Source: Bradyrhizobium niftali
Lineage (GTDB): Bacteria; Pseudomonadota; Alphaproteobacteria; Rhizobiales; Xanthobacteraceae
DNA length: 64,000 bases
Direction: 5' to 3'
Assembly (NCBI RefSeq): GCF_004571025.1
Contig: NZ_SPQT01000034.1
Location: 1-64,000 of the forward strand
Shown here: positions 34,109 through 43,572 of the stretch, in pieces
Numbering within the stretch: position 1 is the first letter of the stretch
Layout: every line of letters starts with the position of its first letter
The notes under the pieces: model-generated
Told to the model about the DNA's origin: nothing
The model's input: only the letters and a program-made list of their open reading frames with translations
The model's database searches: none
Made by a program: the position numbers and the translations under genes

Positions 34109-35626
34109 TCAGTCGATGATGAAGCCGAAATCGCCGCGGGCGCCGTCGATCGGATCGACGCGGCGCGCGATGCCATAGAGGCGGTTCATGCGGCCGAGCA
34201 GCGCCGTCTGCGCATCCGAGGCCGGCGCGAAGCCGTCGTCGGGCCGCGACAATTCCTTCTGGGCGACCGCGCGCACCACATAGGGCGTCACGATCACCAT
34301 CAGCTCGGTCTCGTTGTTGACGAAGTCCTGGCTGCGGAACAGCGCGCCGATGATCGGCACCTGGTCGACGCCCGGCAGGCCGTTGATCGCCTGCTTGGTC
34401 TGCTGCTGGATCAGGCCGGCCATCGCCATCGAGCCGCCTGAGGGAATCTCGAGCGTGGTCTCGGCGCGGCGGGTCTGGATCGAGGGGATGGTGATCGAGC
34501 TGGTCTGGCCCGCGGACACCGCCTGCGTCACGGAGATGGCGTTCTGATTGGACAGCTCCGAGACTTCGGTCATCACGCGCAGGCTGATACGTCCCTCGCT
34601 GAGCACGACCGGCGTGAAGTTCAGGGAGATGCCGAACTTCTTGTAGGTGATCTGGGTGGTACAGACGTGGGTGACCGGATCGCAGGAATAGCCCGCAGGG
34701 ATCGGGAATTCGCCGCCGGCGATGAAAGTGGCGGACTCGCCGGAGATCGCCGTCAGGCTCGGCTCGGCCAGCGTCCGCATCACGCCGGCGCTTTCCATCG
34801 CGCGCATCGTGGCGTTGACGGTGGCCACGCCTTTTGCCAGTCCGGTAAGGCCGAGCCCGTTGCTGGTTACGAGCGGGCCGCCAGAGACCGAGAACGGGTT
34901 GGAATTGTTGAAGTTCACGACCGCGGTGCCGGCATTCAGGCTGGCGCTGAGATCGACGCCCAATTGCTTGACGATGTCGCGGCGCACTTCGCCGACGACG
35001 ACCTTGAGCATCACCTGGTCGCGGCCGCGCACGACGATGTTGTTGACCACCTTGTCGGAGCCGCCGACCAGCTTGGCGGCGACGTCGCCGGCCTGCTGCG
35101 CCTCGACCGGGCTCGACACCGAGCCGGTCAGCATCACGCTGTCGCCGACGCCTTCGATCTGCACGCCCGGCAGCGACTGGCGCAGCGCGGCACGCATGCC
35201 GTTGAGGTCGCGCTTCACGGCGATGTCGTAGGCGGCGACCTGCTGGCCGTCAGCGGTGAAGAACACGACGTTGGTCTGGCCGACCTGGCCGCCGATGATA
35301 TAGGCGCGCTGGGCCGAGCGGATCACCGCGTTGGCGATCTTGGGATCGGCCACCAGCACGTCCTTGACCTCGCGGGGCAGGTCGATGACGACCGACTTGC
35401 CGACGCCGAGCGACAGGAAACGCGTCTTCGCCGGCGCGATCGTCCCGACCGACGCCACGCCGAGATCCGGCGCCTGCATCGGCGCCTGGTCGCCGACCGG
35501 CGTTTCGGCGGCGCCGACGAGGCTGGGCGCTGCGAGCAGCCCCAGCATCAACATCGCCCCCGTCCAGAACGTGCGTGCGCGATTCCCCCGAATGCGCAAG
35601 CCCGCCCGATCATCCCCGTAGTTCAT
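34109..35626 (-). CDS. cpaC: Tad pilus secretin CpaC (RcpA)
   Basis: CpaC forms the outer-membrane channel for the Tad pilus. The 505-residue protein has a signal peptide (cleaved near GAAETP) and an N-terminal pilus-formation domain, with FLSLGVGKSVVIDLP and DPKIANAVIRSAQRAYIIG. A BON-like/N1 domain and the C-terminal secretin domain follow, with GESATFIAGGEFPIP and VPIIGALFRSQDFVNNETELM. Length and order fit the family. It is ten bases from cpaB. Confidence 0.95.
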   Translation of the reverse strand: MNYGDDRAGLRIRGNRARTFWTGAMLMLGLLAAPSLVGAAETPVGDQAPMQAPDLGVASVGTIAPAKTRFLSLGVGKSVVIDLPREVKDVLVADPKIANAVIRSAQRAYIIGGQVGQTNVVFFTADGQQVAAYDIAVKRDLNGMRAALRQSLPGVQIEGVGDSVMLTGSVSSPVEAQQAGDVAAKLVGGSDKVVNNIVVRGRDQVMLKVVVGEVRRDIVKQLGVDLSASLNAGTAVVNFNNSNPFSVSGGPLVTSNGLGLTGLAKGVATVNATMRAMESAGVMRTLAEPSLTAISGESATFIAGGEFPIPAGYSCDPVTHVCTTQITYKKFGISLNFTPVVLSEGRISLRVMTEVSELSNQNAISVTQAVSAGQTSSITIPSIQTRRAETTLEIPSGGSMAMAGLIQQQTKQAINGLPGVDQVPIIGALFRSQDFVNNETELMVIVTPYVVRAVAQKELSRPDDGFAPASDAQTALLGRMNRLYGIARRVDPIDGARGDFGFIID

Positions 35627-35636
35627 TATGTCCCCA

Positions 35637-36449
35637 TCACTTCTGTGACGTCAGTTGTCGCACCTGGACGCCGTAGCGGATCACGTTGACTCCGCCGGAA
35701 CGCTTGATCGCCAAATCCTCGGCCGTGAGCTCGGTTGCGTTGGCATCGACGATGCTCCGCAGCGCAAGCTGGAGCGTGCCGCCCTGGCGCGCCGCGGCGA
35801 GCGTTGCGACCTGGTCCGGCTTGAGCTCGAGCGTGACGGTCTTGCCGAGCACGGCGTTCTGGCCGTCCTTTTCCTTCGGCGCCTGGTCGATCGCGAGCAC
35901 GCGGACATTGCTCAGGATGACCTCGGACAGGATGAGGTCGTTGCCCGCGGTCGTGCTGTTGGCGTCGGGATTCTTCAGGCGGCGGGTCAGGACGATGTCG
36001 ACGCGGTCGTTCGGCAGGATGAAGCCGCCGGCGCCGGTCTCGGCTGAAATCTCGGTGGAAACGGCGCGCATGCCCGACGGCAGAATCGCGGCCATGAAGC
36101 CGGAGCCTTCGGCCCTCACCAGCTTCTGCTCGCGGATCGGCTCGCCCTGCATCAACGGCACGCGCGCGATCGAGCCGGCGATCTGGGTCTGCGCCTCGGG
36201 CCTGCTGTCGCGGCGGATGAAAGCGCTGCTCGCGGTGGTCGACGGCCAGGTCTGCCATTGCAGGTCCTCGGCCTTCACGGCCTGGCCGAGCTGGATGTCG
36301 TTCTTCGCGACGAGAACCTCGACCGTCGGCAGCTTCTCGGCGACGGGAAGGGCGGGCGCGGGCCTGTTGTCATAACCGCTCGCCAGATACGCAGCGACGC
36401 CGCCGGCGCCCAGCGCGATGACGAGAACGACAATGCGTGCGGTATTCAT
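35637..36449 (-). CDS. cpaB: Tad pilus assembly protein CpaB (RcpC)
   Basis: CpaB is a periplasmic SAF-domain protein thought to modulate the secretin or bind peptidoglycan. The 270-residue product starts with a membrane anchor (ARIVVLVIALGAGGVAAYLA). It has the SAF domain at about 45-110 (VLVAKNDIQLGQAVKAEDL) and the RcpC-like domain, with GFILPNDRVDIVLTRR. It is the first gene of the cpaB-C-D-E operon. The prepilin peptidase cpaA and the Flp pilin gene, often just upstream, are not in the adjacent 490 bases. Confidence 0.93.
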   Translation of the reverse strand: MNTARIVVLVIALGAGGVAAYLASGYDNRPAPALPVAEKLPTVEVLVAKNDIQLGQAVKAEDLQWQTWPSTTASSAFIRRDSRPEAQTQIAGSIARVPLMQGEPIREQKLVRAEGSGFMAAILPSGMRAVSTEISAETGAGGFILPNDRVDIVLTRRLKNPDANSTTAGNDLILSEVILSNVRVLAIDQAPKEKDGQNAVLGKTVTLELKPDQVATLAAARQGGTLQLALRSIVDANATELTAEDLAIKRSGGVNVIRYGVQVRQLTSQK

Positions 36450-36885
36450 ACGCCTCTACTCTTACGCGGGGTACTCGAACCGCACGTGGCGGGTTCCCCT
36501 GTGTCGATGAGTAGGGAGTAAAAGTATAAGGGGTGTTGCGAGGTCGAATGCGATGAGCGGCCACGGCCCGAGTTCTGGGCAGATGGTGAACGGCGCGTTA
36601 TTCGGTTGGCCAGCGGCCACCGTAGATTCACGCAGTGCCGGACGTTCGTTCGAACGATGCGCGCGGCGTCATGGTGAACGGGTGGTTAGTGGCTCGCAGG
36701 GCGCCGCGCCGCCATGCCAATAAGACGAAGCAATGCGCCACATCATCGGTGTCGTCCGGGCCTAGTGCGCAATTGCGCACGGGGGGCCGGGACCCATACC
36801 GCGTGATCTTTCGATTGTAGAAGACAGAAGTACCGACGACGAGTCTTCGCCAAACCACTCCCTGGGGTTATGGGTCCCGGCCTTC
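36450..36885. other. Gene-free interval upstream of cpaB
   Basis: About 440 bases with no credible gene before gshB's downstream end. It should contain the cpaB promoter at its left side. A long dispersed palindrome of the GGGTCCCGG family occupies the right half. Confidence 0.5.
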
Positions 36886-36896
36886 GCCGGGACGAC
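36751..36896. repeat. Dispersed GGGTCCCGG-type palindrome, copy 2
   Basis: Starts GTCGTCCGGGCC, includes a perfect inner GTGCGCAATTGCGCAC palindrome, then GGGACCCATACCGCGTGA. It ends CCACTCCCTGGGGTTATG followed by GGTCCCGGCC and CGCCGGGACGAC. It shares its right arm closely with copy 3 at 46360. Confidence 0.75.
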
Positions 36897-36941
36897 CTTG
36901 GGGAGGGATCACGGACCATACGAGCGCGGTCGTTGTAAGCA

Positions 36942-37886
36942 CTACTTCGCCCGCTTCTGCTCGATCGTGTCCCAGACCTTTGCCGCGACGTCCGGGCCAC
37001 CGAGACGCGCAATCGCGCGGATGCCCGTTGGCGATGTCACGTTGATCTCGGTGAGGTTGCCGTTGATGACGTCGATGCCGACGAACAGCAGGCCACGCTC
37101 GCGCAGCGCCGGGCCGACGGTGGCGCAGATCTCGCGCTCGCGCGGGGTGAGCTCGGTCTCCTGCGCCGCGCCGCCGCGCACCATGTTGGAGCGGAGGTCG
37201 TCCGCCGCCGGCACGCGGTTCACGGCGCCGGCGAACTCGCCGTTGACCAGGATGATGCGCTTGTCGCCGTGCTTCACCTCGGGGATGAACTGCTGAATCA
37301 CCCAGGCTTCCTTGAACGTCACCGAGAACATGTCGAACAGCGAGCCGAAATTCATGTCCTGCGGCATCACGCGGAACACCGCCGCGCCGCCATGGCCGTG
37401 CAGCGGCTTCATCACGACGGCGCCGTGCCTGTCCCGGAATGCGTTGATCTCATCCAAGTCGCGCGAGATCAGCGTCGGCGGCATCAGCTGCGGAAAGTTC
37501 ATCACGAACAGCTTTTCCGGCGCATTGCGTACCGAGGCCGGATCGTTGACGACCAGCGTCTTCGGATGGATGCGCTCCAGGAAATGCGTCGAGGTGATGT
37601 AGGCGAGGTCGAACGGCGGGTCCTGGCGCAGCAGCACCACGTCGAAGCCGTTGAGCGCCTCGCGCTTCGGCTCCCCGAGGGTGAAATGATCGCCCGGCTC
37701 GTCGCGCACGGTCAGCAGTTGCACCGGCGCGACCAGCTCGTCGCCGACCATCGAGAGCTTGTCGGGCGTGTAGTAGGACAGGCCGTGGCCGCGCTTCTGC
37801 GCCTCCAGAAGCAACGCAAAGGTGGAATCGCCCTTGATGTTGATGCGGGCGATGGGGTCCATCTGGACGGCGACGTTCAGTTTCAT
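36942..37886 (-). CDS. gshB: Glutathione synthetase
   Basis: GshB ligates gamma-glutamylcysteine and glycine to glutathione using ATP. The 314-residue ATP-grasp enzyme starts MKLNVAVQMDPIARINIKGD. It continues with DVVLLRQDPPFDLAYI, ATP-binding VMKPLHGHGGAAVFRV, and DKRIILVNGEFAGAVNRVPA, and the metal-binding end FVGIDVINGNLTEINVTSPT. The frame is open upstream, but the ATG at 37886 matches family starts. It is the last gene of rsmI-yraN-gshB, ten bases after yraN. Confidence 0.96.
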   Translation of the reverse strand: MKLNVAVQMDPIARINIKGDSTFALLLEAQKRGHGLSYYTPDKLSMVGDELVAPVQLLTVRDEPGDHFTLGEPKREALNGFDVVLLRQDPPFDLAYITSTHFLERIHPKTLVVNDPASVRNAPEKLFVMNFPQLMPPTLISRDLDEINAFRDRHGAVVMKPLHGHGGAAVFRVMPQDMNFGSLFDMFSVTFKEAWVIQQFIPEVKHGDKRIILVNGEFAGAVNRVPAADDLRSNMVRGGAAQETELTPREREICATVGPALRERGLLFVGIDVINGNLTEINVTSPTGIRAIARLGGPDVAAKVWDTIEQKRAK

Positions 37887-37896
37887 GGTCTGCCTT

Positions 37897-38284
37897 TCAG
37901 GTCGAGGCGTCGAATGCTGCCAACACATGGCGCGGAAGTGACCGCGGCGCAATCAGCATGGCGTCGAATCGCAATTCGAATTCGGCATGCTCGGGATGCG
38001 CGACGAGCCAGCCTTGCGCGGCGTCGATGATGCGCTGCTGCTGGCGCGGCGTCACGGCAAAGGCGGCATCGTCCAGGCTCGCGCGGGCCTTGACCTCGAC
38101 GAAGGCGATCAGGTTGCGGCGGCGCGCCACGATGTCGATCTCGCCATGCGGGGTGCGATAGCGCTTGGCGAGGATGCGATAGCCCTTGGCCATGAGATAG
38201 GCGGCGGCACGGCTCTCGGCCGAGATGCCGGTGCGGAACGCGGCAACGCGTTCGGGCGAGGCGACTTTCGGTTCCGCTCCGCCC

Positions 38285-38298
<14 letters not shown>
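37897..38298 (-). CDS. yraN: UPF0102 (YraN) family endonuclease-like protein
   Basis: YraN proteins have a restriction-endonuclease-like fold and act in an unknown DNA process. The 133-residue protein has ESRAAAYLMAKGYRILAKRY, the catalytic-type core HGEIDIVARRRNLIAFVEVK (D-x-V and E-x-K), and TPRQQQRIIDAAQGWL. All metal-binding residues of the family are present. The start at 38298 overlaps rsmI by 14 bases; the longer upstream frame lies inside rsmI. Confidence 0.9.
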
Positions 38299-39235
<937 letters not shown>

Positions 39236-39250
39236 AATGAAACGAACTTA

Positions 39251-39298
39251 GGCATGATCCACGGGGCTGGGAACCGGTCCTCCGAAAAAGATCGTGCC
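39251..39298. repeat. Degenerate GAGCATGATC-type palindrome
   Basis: GGCATGATCCACGGGGCTGG at one end and TCCGAAAAAGATCGTGCC at the other, with a GAACCGGTCC centre. The spacing matches the better copies at 20729, 28670 and 53163, but many positions have changed. Confidence 0.5.
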
Positions 39299-39346
39299 GG
39301 GGCAAGAGGGCAAGCGAGGGGCGAGGCAGGAACTGAAGAGGACGGG

Positions 39347-39371
39347 AATGTGATCCATCCGGGATCACATT
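39347..39371. promoter_or_regulatory. Perfect inverted repeat in the rsmI-lipoprotein gap
   Basis: AATGTGATCC-ATCCG-GGATCACATT, ten-base perfect arms with a five-base spacer. The gap (39236-39598) holds no gene. The repeat is 228 bases upstream of the lipoprotein start and 112 bases upstream of rsmI, so it could be an operator or a transcript hairpin. No regulator is recognised. Confidence 0.55.
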
Positions 39372-39598
39372 CGTGAGGGGATCAAGCACCAGCGCCATAT
39401 TCGCGGCGGAAACGCCGCCTTGATGCTGGGTCACGAACGGCGGACAGCTAACCAGGAATTGATGTGCGGCTGCGTTAAGCGCTCATTATCCTTTTGTTTT
39501 GGTTAACTATTTGCCGACAATATGCCTGAATCCGCGGCTTCTGTCGCGGCAAGTTTGTTGTGACCGGCCGGCGACGGCAGGTCAGAAGAGAAGCTGTC

Positions 39599-40834
39599 AT
39601 GCTGGGCCCGCGTCATCCAAAGTCTTCCCATCCGGGGCCCCTATCGTCGGGTGCGACCCGGCGGAGCGCGCTCGGTCTGTTGCTCGGCGCGCCGCTGCTG
39701 TCGGCCTGCGCCGGCGTGCAGCAGAGCCTCAGCCAGTTCTCCAATCCCTTCAGCAGCTCCTCCGCGCCCCCGGCTCAGCCGGCCGGCCCGCCGCAACAGG
39801 CCACGACCGCCGGCACCGGCGGGGTGAAGGTCGCCGTGATCCTGCCGCTCTCGGCCGCCGGCAACGCCGGCCTCGCCGCGCAGTCGATGCGCAACGCCGC
39901 CGAGATGGCGCTGGCCGAATTCCAGAATCCGAACATCCAGCTGCTGATCAAGGACGACAATGGCAGCCCGCAAGGCGCGCAGGCAGGTGCGCAGCAGGCG
40001 GTCGACGAGGGCGCCGAGATCATCCTGGGACCGCTGTTTGCGCAGTCGGTGCCGGCGGTGGCGCAGGTCGCGCGCACGCGCGGCATTTCCGTCATGGCGT
40101 TCTCGACCGATTCCAGCATCGCCGGCCGTGGCGTCTATCTGCTGAGCTTCCTGCCGGAGTCCGACGTCAACCGCATCGTCGAATATTCCGCCAGCATCGG
40201 AAAGCGCTCGGTCGCCGTGCTCGTGCCCGACAATGCCTATGGCAACGTGGTCGAGGCCGCGGTGAAGGCGGCGGTGCCGCGGCGTGGCGGCCGCATCGTT
40301 GCGTTCGAGAGATACGGTGCCGATCGCGCCACGCCGGCGCGCGCCGTGGCGCAGCAGCTCGGCAGCGCGGATGCGCTGTTCATCGCCGACGACGGCGATG
40401 CGGTGGTGACGGTCGCCGATGCGATGACGGCCGCAGGCGCGAACCTGCGCAACATCCAGCTGCTCGGGACCGGCCTGTGGGACAATCCGCGCGTCTACGC
40501 GAATGCGAACCTGCAAGGCGGCCTCTACGCCGCGCCGGATCCGGCCGGCTTCCGCGCTTTCTCCGGCCGCTACCGCACCAAATACGGCGCCGAGCCGATT
40601 CGCACCGCAACGCTCGCCTATGACGCGGTCGCCCTCGTCGCCGCGCTCGCGCGTACGCAAGGCACCACGCGCTTCTCGTCCGACGTGCTCACCAACCCCT
40701 CGGGCTTTGCCGGCATCGACGGCCTGTTCCGCTTCCGCGCCGACGGCACCAACGAACGTGGCCTCGCGGTGATGAAGGTGACAACCGGTGGCGGCGTCGC
40801 GGTCGCGGGCTCGCCGAAGAGTTTTGGGGCGTAG
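39599..40834 (+). CDS. Penicillin-binding protein activator-like lipoprotein (LpoA C-domain/periplasmic-binding fold)
   Basis: A 411-residue lipoprotein whose signal ends LLSAC with lipobox at about residue 40. A Ser/Pro-rich linker precedes the periplasmic-binding-protein type I domain, starting GGVKVAVILPLSAAGNAG and continuing EIILGPLFAQSVPAVAQVA. This domain matches the C-terminal part of LpoA, which stimulates PBP1A in gammaproteobacteria; the N-terminal TPR part of LpoA is absent. Its position next to rsmI-yraN supports the link. The ATG at 39599 follows AGAAGAGAAG. Confidence 0.82.
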   Translation: MLGPRHPKSSHPGPLSSGATRRSALGLLLGAPLLSACAGVQQSLSQFSNPFSSSSAPPAQPAGPPQQATTAGTGGVKVAVILPLSAAGNAGLAAQSMRNAAEMALAEFQNPNIQLLIKDDNGSPQGAQAGAQQAVDEGAEIILGPLFAQSVPAVAQVARTRGISVMAFSTDSSIAGRGVYLLSFLPESDVNRIVEYSASIGKRSVAVLVPDNAYGNVVEAAVKAAVPRRGGRIVAFERYGADRATPARAVAQQLGSADALFIADDGDAVVTVADAMTAAGANLRNIQLLGTGLWDNPRVYANANLQGGLYAAPDPAGFRAFSGRYRTKYGAEPIRTATLAYDAVALVAALARTQGTTRFSSDVLTNPSGFAGIDGLFRFRADGTNERGLAVMKVTTGGGVAVAGSPKSFGA

Positions 40835-40850
40835 TTCGGGACGACGGTGC

Positions 40851-40888
40851 CGTAGGGTGGGTTACGCCTTCGGCTAACCCACCCTACG
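40851..40888. terminator. Perfect GTAGGGTGGGTTA palindrome between convergent genes
   Basis: CGTAGGGTGGGTTA on the left pairs exactly with TAACCCACCCTACG on the right around CGCCTTCGGC, giving a 14-base-pair stem. It sits 16 bases past one stop and eight bases before the convergent hemW stop. It could serve both genes as a terminator. It belongs to the same family as 1311-1400. Confidence 0.7.
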
Positions 40889-40896
40889 AAATCTCG

Positions 40897-42051
40897 CTAC
40901 GCCGCCAGGTCCGCGACCACCGCGTCCAGTACCGGGAATCCGCTGCTCGTCACGCGCAGGCGGCCGCTGGTGTCGACGGTGATCGCACCTTCCTCGCGCA
41001 GCAGCGCGATGCGCTTGGGGTCGAGCGGGCGGCCGGAGAGGGCGGTGTAGCGCTCGGGGTCGATGCCCTCGGCGAGACGGAGTCCCATCAGCAGGAATTC
41101 GTCGGCGCGCTCCTCGCTGTTCAGGAGATCGTCGGTGACGACGCCATGGCCGCCGGTCTCGACCCGCATCAGCCAGGCTTCGGGGCGCTTCTCGGTGGCG
41201 GTGGCGTGCCTGATCCCGTCGATGTCGAGCCGGCCATGCGCGCCGGGGCCGATGCCGGCATATTCCTCGCCGCGCCAGTAGACCAGGTTGTGCCGGCACT
41301 CGGCGCCGCGCCGCGCGTGATTGGAGATCTCGTAGGCGGGCAGGCCGAGCCTGTCGCAGGTCTCCTGCGTGACGTCGTAGAGCGCGCGCGCGACCGCCTC
41401 ATTCGGCGTCTTCAATTTGCCGGCCTGGTGCAGGCCGAAGAACGGCGTGCCTTCCTCGATCGTCAATTGATAGAGCGACAGATGCTCGGCCGCTTCATCG
41501 ATCGCGAGACGCAGTTCATCGGCCCACATCGCCGGCGTCTGGTCGGGGCGGGCGTAGATCAGGTCGAACGAATAACGGTCGAACGAGCGGCGCGCGATGG
41601 CGACGGCATCAAGCGCTTCGCGCGCGCTGTGCATGCGGCCCAGGGCTTTCAGTGAAGCATCGTCGAGCGCCTGCACGCCGAGCGAGACGCGGTTGACGCC
41701 GGCGGCGCGATAGCCGGCGAAGCGCGTGGCCTCGACGCTGGTCGGGTTTGCTTCCAGCGTGACTTCGGCGTCCTTCGCCACCGTCCAGTGCTTGCCGATC
41801 GCATCGAGCACGGCGCCGACGGTCGCAGGCTGCATCAGCGACGGCGTGCCGCCGCCGAGGAAGATCGAGGTGACCTCGCGGCCGGGCGCGCGCTGCGCGG
41901 TCGTTTCGATCTCGCGCGCGAAGGCGGAGGCGAAGCGCGCTTCGTCGATCGCGGCGTGGCGGACATGGCTGTTGAAGTCGCAATAGGGGCACTTCGACAG
42001 GCAGAACGGCCAGTGCACGTAGACGCCGAAGGCTTCCTTAGCGCGGCTCAA
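40897..42051 (-). CDS. hemW: Radical SAM heme chaperone HemW
   Basis: HemW is the radical SAM protein once annotated as a coproporphyrinogen oxidase; it binds heme and delivers it to membrane proteins. The 384-residue protein has the [4Fe-4S] motif C-x3-C-x2-C in FCLSKCPYCDFNSHV (Cys17, Cys21, Cys24) and GGGTPSLMQP near residue 77. The HemW signature HNLVYWRGEEYAGIGPGAHG distinguishes it from HemN. It overlaps rdgB by 14 bases at the end of rph-rdgB-hemW. Confidence 0.94.
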   Translation of the reverse strand: MSRAKEAFGVYVHWPFCLSKCPYCDFNSHVRHAAIDEARFASAFAREIETTAQRAPGREVTSIFLGGGTPSLMQPATVGAVLDAIGKHWTVAKDAEVTLEANPTSVEATRFAGYRAAGVNRVSLGVQALDDASLKALGRMHSAREALDAVAIARRSFDRYSFDLIYARPDQTPAMWADELRLAIDEAAEHLSLYQLTIEEGTPFFGLHQAGKLKTPNEAVARALYDVTQETCDRLGLPAYEISNHARRGAECRHNLVYWRGEEYAGIGPGAHGRLDIDGIRHATATEKRPEAWLMRVETGGHGVVTDDLLNSEERADEFLLMGLRLAEGIDPERYTALSGRPLDPKRIALLREEGAITVDTSGRLRVTSSGFPVLDAVVADLAA

Positions 42052-42673
42052 GGCAGATCTCCGCCAGTTTCACGAAGGCACGGGCGCGGTGCGACAGGCC
42101 AAGGCCAAGCGGCGGCAGCCCGTGCTTCTCGATGCTTTCCATCTCGCCGAAAGTACGGCTGTGGCCGTCGGGCAGGAACATCGGATCGTAGCCGAAGCCG
42201 GCGGTGCCGCGCGGCGGCCAGACCAGCGTGCCGTCGACGCGCGCCTCGACCTCGTCGAGATGATCGTCGGGCCAGGCGACGCAGAGCGCGGAGACGAAAT
42301 GCGCCTTGCGCTTGTCGGGCGTGGTCGCGCCGCGCTCCTGCAACACGCGCTCGATCCGCGTCATCGCCGCGGTGAAATCCTTGGTCGGCCCGGCCCAGCG
42401 TGCGCTGTAGATGCCGGGCGCGCCGTCGAGCGCGTCGACCACGATGCCGGAATCATCGGCGAAGGACGGCAGCTTGGTCGCCCGCGCCGCCGCGATCGCC
42501 TTGATCGCGGCGTTGCTGCGGAAATCGTTGCCGGTCTCGTCGGGCTCGGCAAGGCCGAGATCGCCGGCCGACACCGCCTCGATGCCGTAAGGCGCCAAAA
42601 GCTCCTTCATCTCGGCGAGCTTGCCGGGATTGTGGGTGGCGATGACGAGCTTTCCGGTGATTCGGCGGTGCAT
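42038..42673 (-). CDS. rdgB: Non-canonical purine NTP pyrophosphatase (RdgB/HAM1)
   Basis: RdgB hydrolyses ITP, dITP and XTP to keep deaminated purines out of nucleic acids. The 211-residue protein starts MHRRITGKLVIATHNPGKLA with the substrate loop ATHNPGK. It has SFADDSGIVVDALDGAPGIYS, DPMFLPDGHSRTFGEM and the terminal LSHRARAFVKL. Length is normal. It is 11 bases downstream of rph, a frequent pairing. Confidence 0.95.
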   Translation of the reverse strand: MHRRITGKLVIATHNPGKLAEMKELLAPYGIEAVSAGDLGLAEPDETGNDFRSNAAIKAIAAARATKLPSFADDSGIVVDALDGAPGIYSARWAGPTKDFTAAMTRIERVLQERGATTPDKRKAHFVSALCVAWPDDHLDEVEARVDGTLVWPPRGTAGFGYDPMFLPDGHSRTFGEMESIEKHGLPPLGLGLSHRARAFVKLAEICLEPR

Positions 42674-42684
42674 GGGCCTATTGA

Positions 42685-43398
42685 CTACGCGACAGCCAGT
42701 TTCTGCAAGTCCACGAGCCGCGCGATACCCTTCTGGGCCAGCGCCATCAGCGCGAGGAACTCGTCTTGTGTGAACGGTTCGCGTTCCGCGGTGCCCTGCA
42801 CCTCGATGATGCGGCCGTCGCCGGTCATGACGAAATTGGCGTCGGTCTGGGCTTCCGAATCCTCGGCATAGTCGAGGTCGAGCACCGGGGTGCCGTTGTA
42901 GATGCCGCAGGAGATCGCGGCGACGTTGTCGCGCAGCACGTTGGCCTTGACCATGTTGCGCGCCTTCATCCAGTTGACGCAATCGGCGAGCGCGACCCAG
43001 GCGCCGGTGATCGAGGCCGTGCGCGTGCCGCCGTCGGCCTGGAGCACGTCGCAATCGACCGTGATCTGGCGCTCGCCGAGCGCTTCGAGATTGATGATGG
43101 TGCGAAGCGAGCGGCCGATCAGGCGCTGGATCTCGACGGTACGGCCGCTCTGCTTGCCGGCGGAGGCCTCGCGGCGGGTGCGTTCCGAGGTCGCGCGCGG
43201 CAGCATGCCGTATTCGGCGGTGACCCAGCCGCGGCCCTGGCCCTTCAGCCACGGCGGCAGGCGGTCCTCCAGCGTGGCGGTGACCAGCACATGGGTGTCG
43301 CCGAATTTCACCAGGCAGGAGCCTTCCGCATATTTGACCACGCCGCGCTCCAATGTCACGGGGCGCAATTCGTCGGGCGCACGGCGGCTTGGCCGCAT
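42685..43398 (-). CDS. rph: Ribonuclease PH
   Basis: RNase PH trims tRNA 3' ends phosphorolytically. The 237-residue protein starts MRPSRRAPDELRPVTLERGV. It has the phosphate-binding GRSLRTIINLEALGERQ and TVDCDVLQADGGTRTASITG near residue 120. It carries CGIYNGTPVLDLDYAEDSEA and the FTQDEFLALMALAQKG end. The start at 43398 is chosen; the longer frame upstream has no family character. It is divergent from hrcA with a 174-base gap. Confidence 0.96.
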   Translation of the reverse strand: MRPSRRAPDELRPVTLERGVVKYAEGSCLVKFGDTHVLVTATLEDRLPPWLKGQGRGWVTAEYGMLPRATSERTRREASAGKQSGRTVEIQRLIGRSLRTIINLEALGERQITVDCDVLQADGGTRTASITGAWVALADCVNWMKARNMVKANVLRDNVAAISCGIYNGTPVLDLDYAEDSEAQTDANFVMTGDGRIIEVQGTAEREPFTQDEFLALMALAQKGIARLVDLQKLAVA

Positions 43399-43572
43399 GG
43401 GAAATCCTCCAAAACTCACGGGAATAGGCTGTTCGCGGTGCTTGTAGGTGGGGTGAGGGTGAGCGGCAAGGCCTTTTCGGTCCCCAGGCAACTGTCGAGC
43501 AAGTGCAAGACCACGCTTGTCATGGACCTCCCGGATGGACAAATTACAAGCATCTGAGAGGAGTTGCCGTCT

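Noticed and set aside
33322..34176. Upstream extension of the cpaE frame to 714 residues
   Set aside because: The extension overlaps the whole of cpaD in another frame and is Arg/Pro-rich; the ATGA overlap with cpaD marks the real start at 33321.
40897..42051. Annotation as coproporphyrinogen III oxidase HemN
   Set aside because: The HNLVYWRGEEYAGIGPGAHG signature and the length indicate HemW, the heme chaperone.
43399..43572. CIRCE operator (TTAGCACTC-N9-GAGTGCTAA) upstream of hrcA or dnaK
   Set aside because: I looked for it in the hrcA, grpE and dnaK upstream regions and did not find even a near match; dnaK instead has a sigma-32-like promoter.
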